From positions 1-9,855 of the forward strand of contig CAYSUN010000042.1 of assembly GCA_964434235.1 (NCBI GenBank): 9,855 bases of DNA, given 5' to 3'. Both the position numbers and the translations under genes were made by a program. This DNA comes from JABMRF01 sp964434235 (lineage in GTDB: Bacteria > Patescibacteriota > Patescibacteriia > UBA11705 > JABHMO01). This document shows, piece by piece, positions 1 through 5,413 of this stretch. The notes under the pieces were generated by a model, which worked only from the letters and a program-made list of their open reading frames with translations, was not told the DNA's origin and made no database searches. Within the stretch, counting starts at the first letter, position 1. Each line of letters opens with the position of its first letter.

Positions 1-86
1 ACATAATCTGTTGGGGGCTTATTTTTTTAAGGAAATTTTACACAATTAATTCAGATTATATAATTTTTTCTGCTTTATTATCCATA

Positions 87-434
87 TTAAAAATTCATGA
101 ACTTGATAGCGTCATCATCAGCAGGCGCATAAAGAAAAAATTCTTTTTTAACTCCAAAGGGAATTACAACTAAATCACCCCTTGTTAAATCTTCACAATT
201 TTTGACTAAGTTTCCAAACAAATTTTTCGCTTCTTTTTTAGAAGCAGATTTTTTTGAAAGATGAGCAAAGGGGACTAAAATTAAATTATTTTTAGCTAGT
301 GATCTTACTTTCTTTCCTACTTTAAAAATTGTTTTTTGATTATCTTCTGGCTCAAAATGGCACAAAACTATAAGTCCCTTATGGATGTTTTCTTTAAGGT
401 GTCCAAATTTACCATTAAATATAAGTACTCTCAT
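87..434 (-). CDS. Stand-alone archaeal-type threonyl-tRNA synthetase editing-domain-like protein
   Basis: A 115-residue protein that resembles the N-terminal editing domain of archaeal threonyl-tRNA synthetase (a D-aminoacyl-tRNA deacylase-like fold). That domain removes serine mischarged on tRNA-Thr. The sequence shows the family layout: an N-terminal strand MRVLIFNG, then LILVPFAHLS at residues 51-60 (compare archaeal YPFAHLSS), then IPFGVKKEF at 91-99 (compare APFGYYKAF). Lys97 falls where the archaeal functional lysine lies, while the preceding tyrosine is Lys96 here. The domain is normally about 140 residues fused to a synthetase. Here it is alone, shortened in the region between the first strand and the FAHLS motif, and has no synthetase next to it. 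It could correct mischarged tRNA in trans or be a diverged binding protein. It has no Shine-Dalgarno; the start is set by the MRVL strand. It may once have directly followed the M23 peptidase gene, whose 3'-end copy lies about 20 bases upstream. Family resemblance is fairly sure, activity is not. Confidence 0.7.
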   Translation of the reverse strand: MRVLIFNGKFGHLKENIHKGLIVLCHFEPEDNQKTIFKVGKKVRSLAKNNLILVPFAHLSKKSASKKEAKNLFGNLVKNCEDLTRGDLVVIPFGVKKEFFLYAPADDDAIKFMNF

Positions 435-443
435 ATGCTTAAA

Positions 444-479
444 TAAAAAGTTTTATAACTACTTAATGCATGACAAGGG
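444..479 (-). repeat. Decayed copy of the M23 peptidase 3' end (left flank of island)
   Basis: Positions 454-479 match 2121-2146 at about 22 of 26 bases, including the exact 14-mer TATAACTACTTAAT. TAAAAAG also recurs on the outer side of each copy (444-450 and 2106-2112) with small indels between. At 2126 this sequence encodes the peptidase end NPLSYIK and stop. Here one base is missing, so the reading frame is broken. It is a relic, not a functional gene end. The two copies bracket the HD and kinase-like genes. Confidence 0.65.
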
Positions 480-550
480 TTAGTCTATTAGAAAAGCGAA
501 ATATAACCGAATACGCCTTGTCTGTAACATACCAATAAATTCTTCCTTCT

Positions 551-1078
551 TTATTGTATTTGTGCAAACTTTTCTTGCCAACTTTTCAACTCGTCAAATA
601 TTTTATCGTTAAAATCTTCCGGTTTAAATTTGAAAATAGCCTTGGCATTATTTACACAATGATTTTTCAATTCATCCTCATTGTTTTGACTAGAATACCA
701 CTTGAAGCTGTCAATAATATCAGCCGTCTTTACAATGAGAGCATCTTGACCATTTTGCACACAGCGTTGAATCAGCTCATTTGTTTTTTCTTCTTTGTCT
801 ACAATCGTATTGTCTTTGGTACTCGCAAAAATCAAGCGAACAACATTATCACCAAACTCATCTCTCAATAATTGTTCGTCAACACTAGACCATTCAATCG
901 CATCGTGTAAAACACCAGCCAAAACAATATCTTCTGAATAACCATTTTCATACAAATACAGGCCAACGCGTATATCGTGAAACATTACAGGCTTCCTACT
1001 ATTTTCATCTGACAATGGCATATACTCCGACAAAATTCGTACAGCTTTTTCGAATTTTATATTAAGTGCTTTTGACAT
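551..1078 (-). CDS. HD-domain hydrolase, RelA/SpoT hydrolase-like small protein
   Basis: A 175-residue single-domain HD phosphohydrolase resembling the ppGpp-hydrolase domain of SpoT/Rel and small MESH1-type proteins. These remove pyrophosphate from (p)ppGpp or act on related nucleotides, using a divalent metal. The expected metal ligands are visible in order: His34 (MFHD), His58-Asp59 (VLHDAIEW) and Asp120 (IVKTADIIDS). In Rel enzymes the HD motif is followed by an Glu-Asp pair that activates water. Here it is Glu62-Trp63, so half of the pair is lost and the substrate may differ. There is no synthetase, TGS or ACT domain. The gene starts about 50 bases after the attC-like site and follows the kinase-like gene, so it could be a second cassette gene. 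No Shine-Dalgarno is seen. The HD fold is well supported; the substrate is inference. Confidence 0.8.
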   Translation of the reverse strand: MSKALNIKFEKAVRILSEYMPLSDENSRKPVMFHDIRVGLYLYENGYSEDIVLAGVLHDAIEWSSVDEQLLRDEFGDNVVRLIFASTKDNTIVDKEEKTNELIQRCVQNGQDALIVKTADIIDSFKWYSSQNNEDELKNHCVNNAKAIFKFKPEDFNDKIFDELKSWQEKFAQIQ

Positions 1079-1133
1079 ATATTGAAAAATAAAACTTCTT
1101 AAAATTATTAATAAAAAATATTTATTGGCATTT

Positions 1134-1232
1134 CCCCCAACGTTTGCGTGTATGAAATGTCGCGAAGCGATATGGGTGGAGCGTCTGCCTGCCGACAGGC
1201 AGGAAGCGGAACCGCATACACGCTGTTAGATG
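1134..1232 (-). other. attC-like recombination site (integron cassette end)
   Basis: Read on the minus strand, the site opens with ATCTAAC (1231-1225, fits the attC core RYYYAAC), continues with AGCGTGTATG, and closes with CATACACGC, a four-base spacer and GTTGGGG (fits GTTRRRY except the last base). The arms 1146-1154 and 1215-1223 are perfect 9-bp complements. Outside them AAC (1139-1141) pairs with GTT (1225-1227), with unequal spacers of four and one bases. Inside are small hairpins: TCGC/GCGA at 1160-1170 and CTGCCTG/CAGGCAG at 1185-1202. The site begins 10 bases after the stop codon of the kinase-like gene, which is where attC lies in a cassette. No integrase is present in the window. 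A lineage-specific palindromic repeat of other origin is the main alternative. Confidence 0.6.
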
Positions 1233-1241
1233 ATGTCACTT

Positions 1242-2093
1242 TTACGAACTCCTTGATTGAGCTAGTCTTTGTTTTACCTCTTCTTCAAATTTTGTCGTAA
1301 AGGAATTTCCTCGGCTTCCCATGCTGTGAATATATCGATTATGTTCGTAGGTGTCATTATCTACGCCGTTTAACAGGGCACCTCTTGCCCACATTGTGTA
1401 ATATTCTATATATCTTGGAAAATCATTCTCTGTAATTTCGTTGATTGTCATAGTACCCAAATCGTTAAAGTACAAATGAACGGCACCCTGCGATTCGGCT
1501 AAATTAAAATTGTCTCTGTCTAGCTGAATTCCGTTTTGGATTAATCTAACTATCTCATCAATGACTGGATGCATTACCTCAAGCATGATTTCATCACTAA
1601 GTTGTGTATCCTTGTTAAAAAGAGTGAGGCCATCTTTGCCGACATTTTTCCCGTCAAAAACTTTAAATGGGAGATCTTGGTATCGTTTCATTATTATTCC
1701 GGGGAAAGGGGTGCCGTTCACGGTTGTTGGTCTGATATCACATAACTCATTAACCAAGAAACCTCTTTCTCTAAGATACCTTGTGTTTGCGGGTTCCTGG
1801 AGGACGATTTTCCATTTTTCGACCATTCGTTCAGGATCGTCCTGAATACCACAAATACCTAGTGCGTAATGCTGTCCGGCTACTCCTATGTCGTAGACTT
1901 CCTTACTACCGCCTGATCCTAATCTTCCGTTGATAGTGGCATTTTGTCCCTCAACCGACAGACTTTCAATTGTGTCTCGCCCAGGATATTCAGCACACCT
2001 TCTTGAACGCACAATGTGAGCAATGTTATCTGTAGTTAACAATGCCTCTGGAGTAATTTGTTCATGTCTTTCAAAACTTGAAGGCTCTTTCAT
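1242..2093 (-). CDS. Orphan protein-kinase-like fold protein (possible pseudokinase)
   Basis: A 283-residue protein with no family I can name, but with landmarks of a protein-kinase-like fold in the right order. There is a glycine-rich loop LGSGGSKEVY at 58-67, then a strand YALGI at 76-80 where kinases carry the ATP-binding lysine. A hinge-like IIMKRY lies at 133-138. A catalytic-loop-like segment LDRDNFNL is at 191-198, and FNDLG at 209-213 sits in the DFG position. The usual lysine is absent from YALGI, so it may be a pseudokinase or use another residue (for example Lys64). No signal peptide or membrane segment is seen. The gene is visibly less AT-rich than its neighbours, starts 32 bases after the peptidase stop, and is followed by an attC-like site, all fitting acquisition as a cassette. 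The CDS itself is secure; the fold call is tentative. Confidence 0.6.
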   Translation of the reverse strand: MKEPSSFERHEQITPEALLTTDNIAHIVRSRRCAEYPGRDTIESLSVEGQNATINGRLGSGGSKEVYDIGVAGQHYALGICGIQDDPERMVEKWKIVLQEPANTRYLRERGFLVNELCDIRPTTVNGTPFPGIIMKRYQDLPFKVFDGKNVGKDGLTLFNKDTQLSDEIMLEVMHPVIDEIVRLIQNGIQLDRDNFNLAESQGAVHLYFNDLGTMTINEITENDFPRYIEYYTMWARGALLNGVDNDTYEHNRYIHSMGSRGNSFTTKFEEEVKQRLAQSRSS

Positions 2094-2105
2094 AAAATTT
2101 GTGGG

Positions 2106-2146
2106 TAAAAAGTGATTTCATATAACTACTTAATATACGACAAAGG
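2106..2146 (-). repeat. 3' end of M23 peptidase gene, intact copy of the flanking direct repeat
   Basis: This is the partner of 444-479. It comprises the last codons and stop of the peptidase gene plus about 20 bases downstream. Here the reading frame is intact, so this is the functional copy. The two copies are about 1.67 kb apart in the same orientation and bracket exactly two genes. Confidence 0.65.
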
Positions 2147-3493
2147 ATTTTTCTTCGCTCCATTAATAATAACCTCGAAGTGAAGATGCGGTCCTGTTGA
2201 CCAACCAGTTGAACCCATAGCCATAATTGTTTGTCCCTTAACAACATGATCGCCAACTGCAACATAAAGTTTGCTCGAATGAGCATAACGAGTTTTCAAA
2301 CCACCACCATTATCAAGAAGAATATTATTACCATAACCAGTTGACCAACCAGCATAAATAACTGTTCCAGCCTCAGACGCATAAATAGCTGTACCAGTTG
2401 GACCAGCAATGTCTAAACCAGTATGGGTCCAACTAAAATATTGAGAAATTCGCCTAACTGCTGCTGGCCAGAGCATCCCACCCGTAGTAACTGCTTGGGC
2501 TGGTGGAATAAAAAGTTTGCTGATCGGTGAAACGGTCGGAGTTGAGCTGGCATAAGATGGAGTACTGATATATGGAACTATCTTCTTACCGTCAGGAATA
2601 ATTAACTTTTGTCCAATTTGAATATCGTTAACATCAAATAAATTGTTGTATGAAATAATTTTATCACTTTCAACACCATATTTCTTGGCAATCGCAGAAA
2701 TTGTTTCTCCGCTAGCAACCTTATGAGCAACGCCATTGATTGGTAAAATTTCCAAGGTATCGCCAGGGCGAATTAAACTTCTTTCACTTAAATCATTTTG
2801 CCAAAGAATTGTTTCAACCTTCACGCCAAAATTTTCAGCAATTGCTGAGATTGTTTCCCCAGGTTGAACTGTATATGTTGTAATATTTGCTCTTGATGGT
2901 TTATTAACTTCTGGCAAATCTTCCACGTGCACAGCTTCAATAATGTTTGGTTTAATAACTGCGCTCCCACCCTCAATAACTGTTGAAAATTCAGAAGCCA
3001 TTGAACTATCATTTTGAATTACACCACCCAACAAAGTATTTCCAATCATAGCGGACTTGTCCAAGTAACTTAAAACTTGATCAGTTGATTCATAAACTTG
3101 TGTTTCTTCAGTTAGCTCTTCCATTGGTTCTTTTGTAACAACCGCGTAAATGATTGTTTTTTCACCAAAATTATCCTCTCGAAGTTCGCTGGCGCTTATG
3201 TTATTAAAAACCACCACAATGCCCATCAAAATTATAATTAAATGCACTAAATAACTTTTATTTAAAACATAAAACACCTTACTTTTGGCTGGTGCATAAA
3301 CTTTTAAGATCCTATATTTTAAAACAAAAACTGTCCGATAAATATGAAAAATTGCGCCTTTAAATAGACCATTAAACAAAAACTTTACACCTCTACCGAT
3401 AAAGCGAGTTCTATTAAAAATCCAACGACCTGAGGCGGTCATGAATCTAAATGATTTAGCTAAAAATTTAACTAAAAAAGACTTTATTTGCAT
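2126..3493 (-). CDS. Membrane-anchored LysM / M23 peptidoglycan endopeptidase
   Basis: A 455-residue cell-wall hydrolase. The N-terminus is long and basic (residues 1-80), followed by one membrane segment at about 82-97 (LVHLIIILMGIVVVF), so the rest is probably outside the cytoplasm. Two LysM peptidoglycan-binding domains follow: about 206-251 (TYTVQPGETISAIAENFGV) and 257-301 (HKVASGETISAIAKKYGV). After a Ser/Thr/Pro-rich linker comes an M23 (LytM) domain at about 338-455. Its zinc ligands are all visible: His357 and Asp361 in HTGLD and His438 in HLHFE, with His405 (YAHSS) and His436 as the catalytic histidines. It should therefore be an active zinc endopeptidase cutting peptide cross-links. 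It diverges from nusB and ends with NPLSYIK. There is no Shine-Dalgarno, and the likely start of transcription is only about eight bases before the ATG. Confidence 0.93.
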   Translation of the reverse strand: MQIKSFLVKFLAKSFRFMTASGRWIFNRTRFIGRGVKFLFNGLFKGAIFHIYRTVFVLKYRILKVYAPAKSKVFYVLNKSYLVHLIIILMGIVVVFNNISASELREDNFGEKTIIYAVVTKEPMEELTEETQVYESTDQVLSYLDKSAMIGNTLLGGVIQNDSSMASEFSTVIEGGSAVIKPNIIEAVHVEDLPEVNKPSRANITTYTVQPGETISAIAENFGVKVETILWQNDLSERSLIRPGDTLEILPINGVAHKVASGETISAIAKKYGVESDKIISYNNLFDVNDIQIGQKLIIPDGKKIVPYISTPSYASSTPTVSPISKLFIPPAQAVTTGGMLWPAAVRRISQYFSWTHTGLDIAGPTGTAIYASEAGTVIYAGWSTGYGNNILLDNGGGLKTRYAHSSKLYVAVGDHVVKGQTIMAMGSTGWSTGPHLHFEVIINGAKKNPLSYIK

Positions 3494-3507
3494 ATAATTG
3501 CTCTATC

Positions 3508-3536
3508 AAAATAGCAAAATTTACAAGTTTAGTCAA
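3508..3536 (-). promoter_or_regulatory. Promoter for the M23 peptidase gene
   Basis: On the minus strand TTGACT (3536-3531) is followed after exactly 17 bases by TATTTT (3513-3508). The first box differs from the sigma-70 consensus by one base, the second by two. Predicted transcription would begin near 3501, about eight bases before the ATG at 3493, giving an almost leaderless mRNA. That agrees with the absence of a ribosome binding site. Confidence 0.5.
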
Positions 3537-3619
3537 TTAAATTTAAATCAAATAATAATTTTTTTTATTGCGTTTTTTCCTAAAATTGAAACAAAAAGCA
3601 ACCATTGCTCTTGCTATAT

Positions 3620-3649
3620 TTGGAAAAATAGTGTAAAATGAGTTATGAT
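3620..3649 (+). promoter_or_regulatory. Possible promoter for nusB-rnc
   Basis: TTGGAA at 3620-3625 and TATGAT at 3644-3649 are separated by 18 bases, matching four and five of six consensus positions. Transcription would start about 80 bases before nusB. The region is so A/T-rich that chance matches are common, so this is a weak call. Confidence 0.3.
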
Positions 3650-3732
3650 AATATTGATGGAGAAAGTTCTTTATCTTACTAAAAGTTATTTTAATAAAAT
3701 ATTTAATAAAAAAAATAAAAATTGCTCTTTTT

Positions 3733-4233
3733 ATGTCAAATAGACACTTAGCGCGTACCATCGCGTTACAAACATTATTTGAATGGGATTTCAAAGGACA
3801 AAAGAAATCACTCCTTGATGAAATCATTCAATACAACTATACTGCATTTGCTCCTGAATTTGACGACCATTCTTTTACCAATAAGATTATCAAAGGTGTA
3901 ACTGATAACCAAAAGAAAATTGATGGTTATATAATAAAATACGCTCCAGAATGGCCACTTGATCAAATTACTAATGTTGACAGAAACATTCTTCGAGTTG
4001 GAATTTATGAATTAGTAATGGATCCAGATATTCCAGCCAAAGTCGCAATTAATGAAGCAATTGAAATTGCCAAAGCCTTTGGTGGTGAATCATCAGGCAA
4101 GTTTGTTAACGGTGTACTCGGTTCTATTTATAACGACCTTGGCCCAATGGATAAATCTGAAGATAAAGAAGGTCAGGAAGAAGGGGAAGAAGAAAAAAAA
4201 GAAGAACCAAAACAAGCATCTGAAAACAGTTAA
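3733..4233 (+). CDS. nusB: Transcription antitermination factor NusB
   Basis: NusB binds the boxA element of rRNA leaders together with S10 (NusE) and lets RNA polymerase read through rRNA operons. The family features are complete: the basic N-terminus SNRHLARTIALQTLFEWD (residues 2-19), the core segment NVDRNILRVGIYEL (81-94), and the C-terminal signature PAKVAINEAIEIAKAFGGES (101-120) followed by GKFVNGVLGSIY. The folded part ends near residue 137. A highly charged, apparently disordered tail rich in Glu and Lys (about 140-166) extends it to 166 residues, against about 140 for the family. The start matches the conserved N-terminus; no Shine-Dalgarno is seen. It is followed 89 bases later by rnc on the same strand, so the two probably form an operon concerned with rRNA synthesis and processing. 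Confidence 0.95.
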   Translation: MSNRHLARTIALQTLFEWDFKGQKKSLLDEIIQYNYTAFAPEFDDHSFTNKIIKGVTDNQKKIDGYIIKYAPEWPLDQITNVDRNILRVGIYELVMDPDIPAKVAINEAIEIAKAFGGESSGKFVNGVLGSIYNDLGPMDKSEDKEGQEEGEEEKKEEPKQASENS

Positions 4234-4246
4234 AATATACCTCAAA

Positions 4247-4316
4247 AAAAGACTAGCAGAGGACAGTAATTAGTAAATACTAACCATGTTTTCTAATTAT
4301 TGTTTTCTGTTCTTTT
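4247..4316 (+). promoter_or_regulatory. Long dsRNA hairpin in the rnc leader, candidate RNase III autoregulatory site
   Basis: 4255-4273 pairs along its full length with 4293-4311: 19 base pairs without a mismatch, 15 Watson-Crick and four G-U (4256:4310, 4261:4305, 4262:4304, 4266:4300). After a three-base bulge (4252-4254), 4247-4251 pairs with 4312-4316 for five more. The loop is 19 bases (4274-4292). The right arm ends six bases before the rnc start codon and no U-run follows, so it is not a usual terminator. A stem of about 24 bp is a good length for RNase III. Leader cleavage by RNase III is how rnc is autoregulated in E. coli; here that is inferred from structure and position only. Confidence 0.75.
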
Positions 4317-4322
4317 AAACCT

Positions 4323-5012
4323 ATGGAAAAAGACTTTTCTAAACTGGAAAAGAAAATCAATATCACCTTTTCCAACAAAGATTTACTTAAACAAGCATTC
4401 GTACATAGATCATATTTAAATGAACACAAAAGCTTTGAACTTGATCACAATGAAAGATTAGAATTTTTAGGAGATGCTGTTTTGGAATTAGTTGTAACTG
4501 AATATTTATACAATAATTTCCCAAATCCAGAAGGTGAGTTAACAAATTGGCGAGCTAGCTTAGTTAATAGTAAAATGTTATCTAAAATCGGAACAAAAAT
4601 TGGTTATGATAAATTACTATTTTTAAGCCGAGGAGAACAAAAAGATACAGGCAAAGCTAGACAATATATCTTAGCTGATGCTATGGAATCTTTGATTGGC
4701 GCTATTTATCTAGATCAAGGTTGGGACCAAGCTAAACAGTTTATTCATGAATTTATCTTAAAAGAACTGCCTGAAATTTTTGAAAAAAAATTATACCTTG
4801 ACCCAAAAAGTAGCTTTCAAGAAATGGCTCAAGAAAAAACTGGCGTTACTCCAAACTATAAAGTTATGAGTGAAACTGGACCTGATCATGAAAAAACTTT
4901 TGAAATTGGAGCTTTTCTGAAAAATGAACTAATTGCTTCGGGCGAAGGCTTGAGCAAACAAGAAGCACAAGAAGATGCAGCTAGAAATGCTTTAGATAAA
5001 ATGGGTTGGTAA
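4323..5012 (+). CDS. rnc: Ribonuclease III
   Basis: A double-strand-specific endoribonuclease that processes rRNA precursors and structured mRNAs, working as a homodimer with magnesium. The 229-residue length is normal for the family. The nuclease domain (about 1-155) carries the signature NERLEFLGDAVLEL at 43-56. Acidic catalytic residues Glu44, Glu47 and Asp51, plus Asp119 and Glu122 in ADAMESLIGAIYLD, are all present. The C-terminal dsRNA-binding domain (about 160-228) opens with DPKSSFQEMAQ, contains the Gly-Pro/His stretch near 186-189, and ends with SKQEAQEDAARNAL. All parts needed for activity are there. The gene follows nusB, and its start lies right behind a long hairpin that its own product would be expected to cut. 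There is no ribosome binding site between hairpin and ATG. Confidence 0.97.
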   Translation: MEKDFSKLEKKINITFSNKDLLKQAFVHRSYLNEHKSFELDHNERLEFLGDAVLELVVTEYLYNNFPNPEGELTNWRASLVNSKMLSKIGTKIGYDKLLFLSRGEQKDTGKARQYILADAMESLIGAIYLDQGWDQAKQFIHEFILKELPEIFEKKLYLDPKSSFQEMAQEKTGVTPNYKVMSETGPDHEKTFEIGAFLKNELIASGEGLSKQEAQEDAARNALDKMGW

Positions 5013-5069
5013 TGATAAAACAAAACTAAACTTTATTTTAAACGTGTAAATTAAGGTTGCTTTACTTTG

Positions 5070-5098
5070 TTAAACATGTTATTAGTTAAAAGTATAAA
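5070..5098 (+). promoter_or_regulatory. Possible promoter for the tRNA-Ala/Arg transcript
   Basis: A good -10 box, TATAAA at 5093-5098, lies 11 bases before the tRNA-Ala gene. The element 17 bases upstream (TTAAAC, 5070-5075) is a poor -35. The call rests mostly on position. Confidence 0.3.
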
Positions 5099-5109
5099 AG
5101 GTCTCTTGA

Positions 5110-5186
5110 GGGCTCGTAGCTCAGTTGGTTAGAGCGCTTGCATGGCATGCAAGAGGTCGCCGGTTCAACTCCAGTCGAGTCCACCA
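5110..5186 (+). tRNA. tRNA-Ala (anticodon GGC)
   Basis: The cloverleaf folds completely. The acceptor GGGCTCG/CGAGTCC contains the G3-U70 pair that is the main alanine identity element. The D stem is GCTC/GAGC. The anticodon stem CTTGC/GCAAG holds the loop ATGGCAT with anticodon GGC. The T loop is TTCAACT and CCA is encoded. One oddity is the T stem GCCGG/CCAGT, which has a C-A mismatch at the 51:63 position and a G-U at 49:65. Confidence 0.97.
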
Positions 5187-5221
5187 TTATACATAGTAAT
5201 TCTTACAATCAATATAATTAT

Positions 5222-5297
5222 GCAGTCGTAGCTCAATGGATAGAGCACTTGGCTTCGGACCAAGGGGTTGCAGGTTCGAATCCCGCCGGCTGCACCA
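5222..5297 (+). tRNA. tRNA-Arg (anticodon TCG)
   Basis: The acceptor GCAGTCG/CGGCTGC has one G-U pair. The D stem is GCTC/GAGC. The anticodon stem CTTGG/CCAAG holds the loop CTTCGGA, giving anticodon TCG for CGN arginine codons. The T loop is TTCGAAT and CCA is encoded. The T stem GCAGG/CCCGC has an A-C mismatch at 51:63, the same position that is mismatched in the neighbouring tRNA-Ala. Confidence 0.96.
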
Positions 5298-5327
5298 TAA
5301 AGTATATGCTTCGCATAACTTTATGGT
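5294..5327 (+). other. Hairpin overlapping the 3' end of tRNA-Arg
   Basis: ACCATAAAGT (5294-5303) is perfectly complementary to ACTTTATGGT (5318-5327). Inside, TATGC (5305-5309) pairs with GCATA (5313-5317) around the loop TTC, leaving one bulged base: 15 bp in all. The left arm includes the discriminator base and CCA of tRNA-Arg. No U-run follows, so it is more likely a processing or stability element than a terminator. Confidence 0.6.
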
Positions 5328-5389
5328 AAACCATATCGTTAAACCATATTGGTAAACCACGTTGTTAAACCAGATCGTTAAACCATATT
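5325..5389 (+). repeat. Five tandem 13-bp repeats
   Basis: Five head-to-tail units fill this interval exactly: 5325-5337, 5338-5350, 5351-5363, 5364-5376 and 5377-5389. The consensus is GKTAAACCATATY, and the core TAAACCA is invariant in all five. The second and fifth units are identical (GTTAAACCATATT). Thirteen is not a multiple of three and the array is non-coding, lying between tRNA-Arg and the GIY-YIG gene. It could be a slippage minisatellite or an iterated protein-binding site. Confidence 0.85.
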
Positions 5390-5413
5390 ATTGTTTACCA
5401 TAAACATATACAA

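Noticed and set aside
472..522. Inverted repeat GACAAGG/CCTTGTC downstream of the HD gene as a second attC
   Set aside because: No GTTRRRY or RYYYAAC cores flank it; a 7-bp match at this distance can be chance.
460..550. A 30-odd-codon open tail after the HD gene in another frame (contains EGRIYWYVTDKAYSVI)
   Set aside because: It reads like protein but has no start and overlaps the decayed repeat in a different frame; too short to separate from chance.
2071..3012. Two further minus-strand frames (2071-2286 and 2821-3012)
   Set aside because: They lie inside the peptidase coding sequence in other frames; the main frame carries LysM repeats and M23 zinc ligands.
3543..3827. A 94-codon minus-strand frame overlapping the nusB start
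   Set aside because: Low-complexity Phe/Lys/Asn product of A/T-rich DNA, overlapping the conserved nusB N-terminus; likely shadow.
4247..4316. Reading the nusB-rnc hairpin as an intrinsic terminator
   Set aside because: The right arm is followed by AAACCTATGG with no U-run, and rnc has no separate promoter evident behind it.
5138..5329. A 63-codon open frame on the plus strand
   Set aside because: It runs through tRNA-Ala and tRNA-Arg, both of which fold fully; the peptide is a tRNA shadow.
5325..5389. CRISPR array
   Set aside because: Units are 13 bp, directly adjacent with no spacers, and no cas gene is present.
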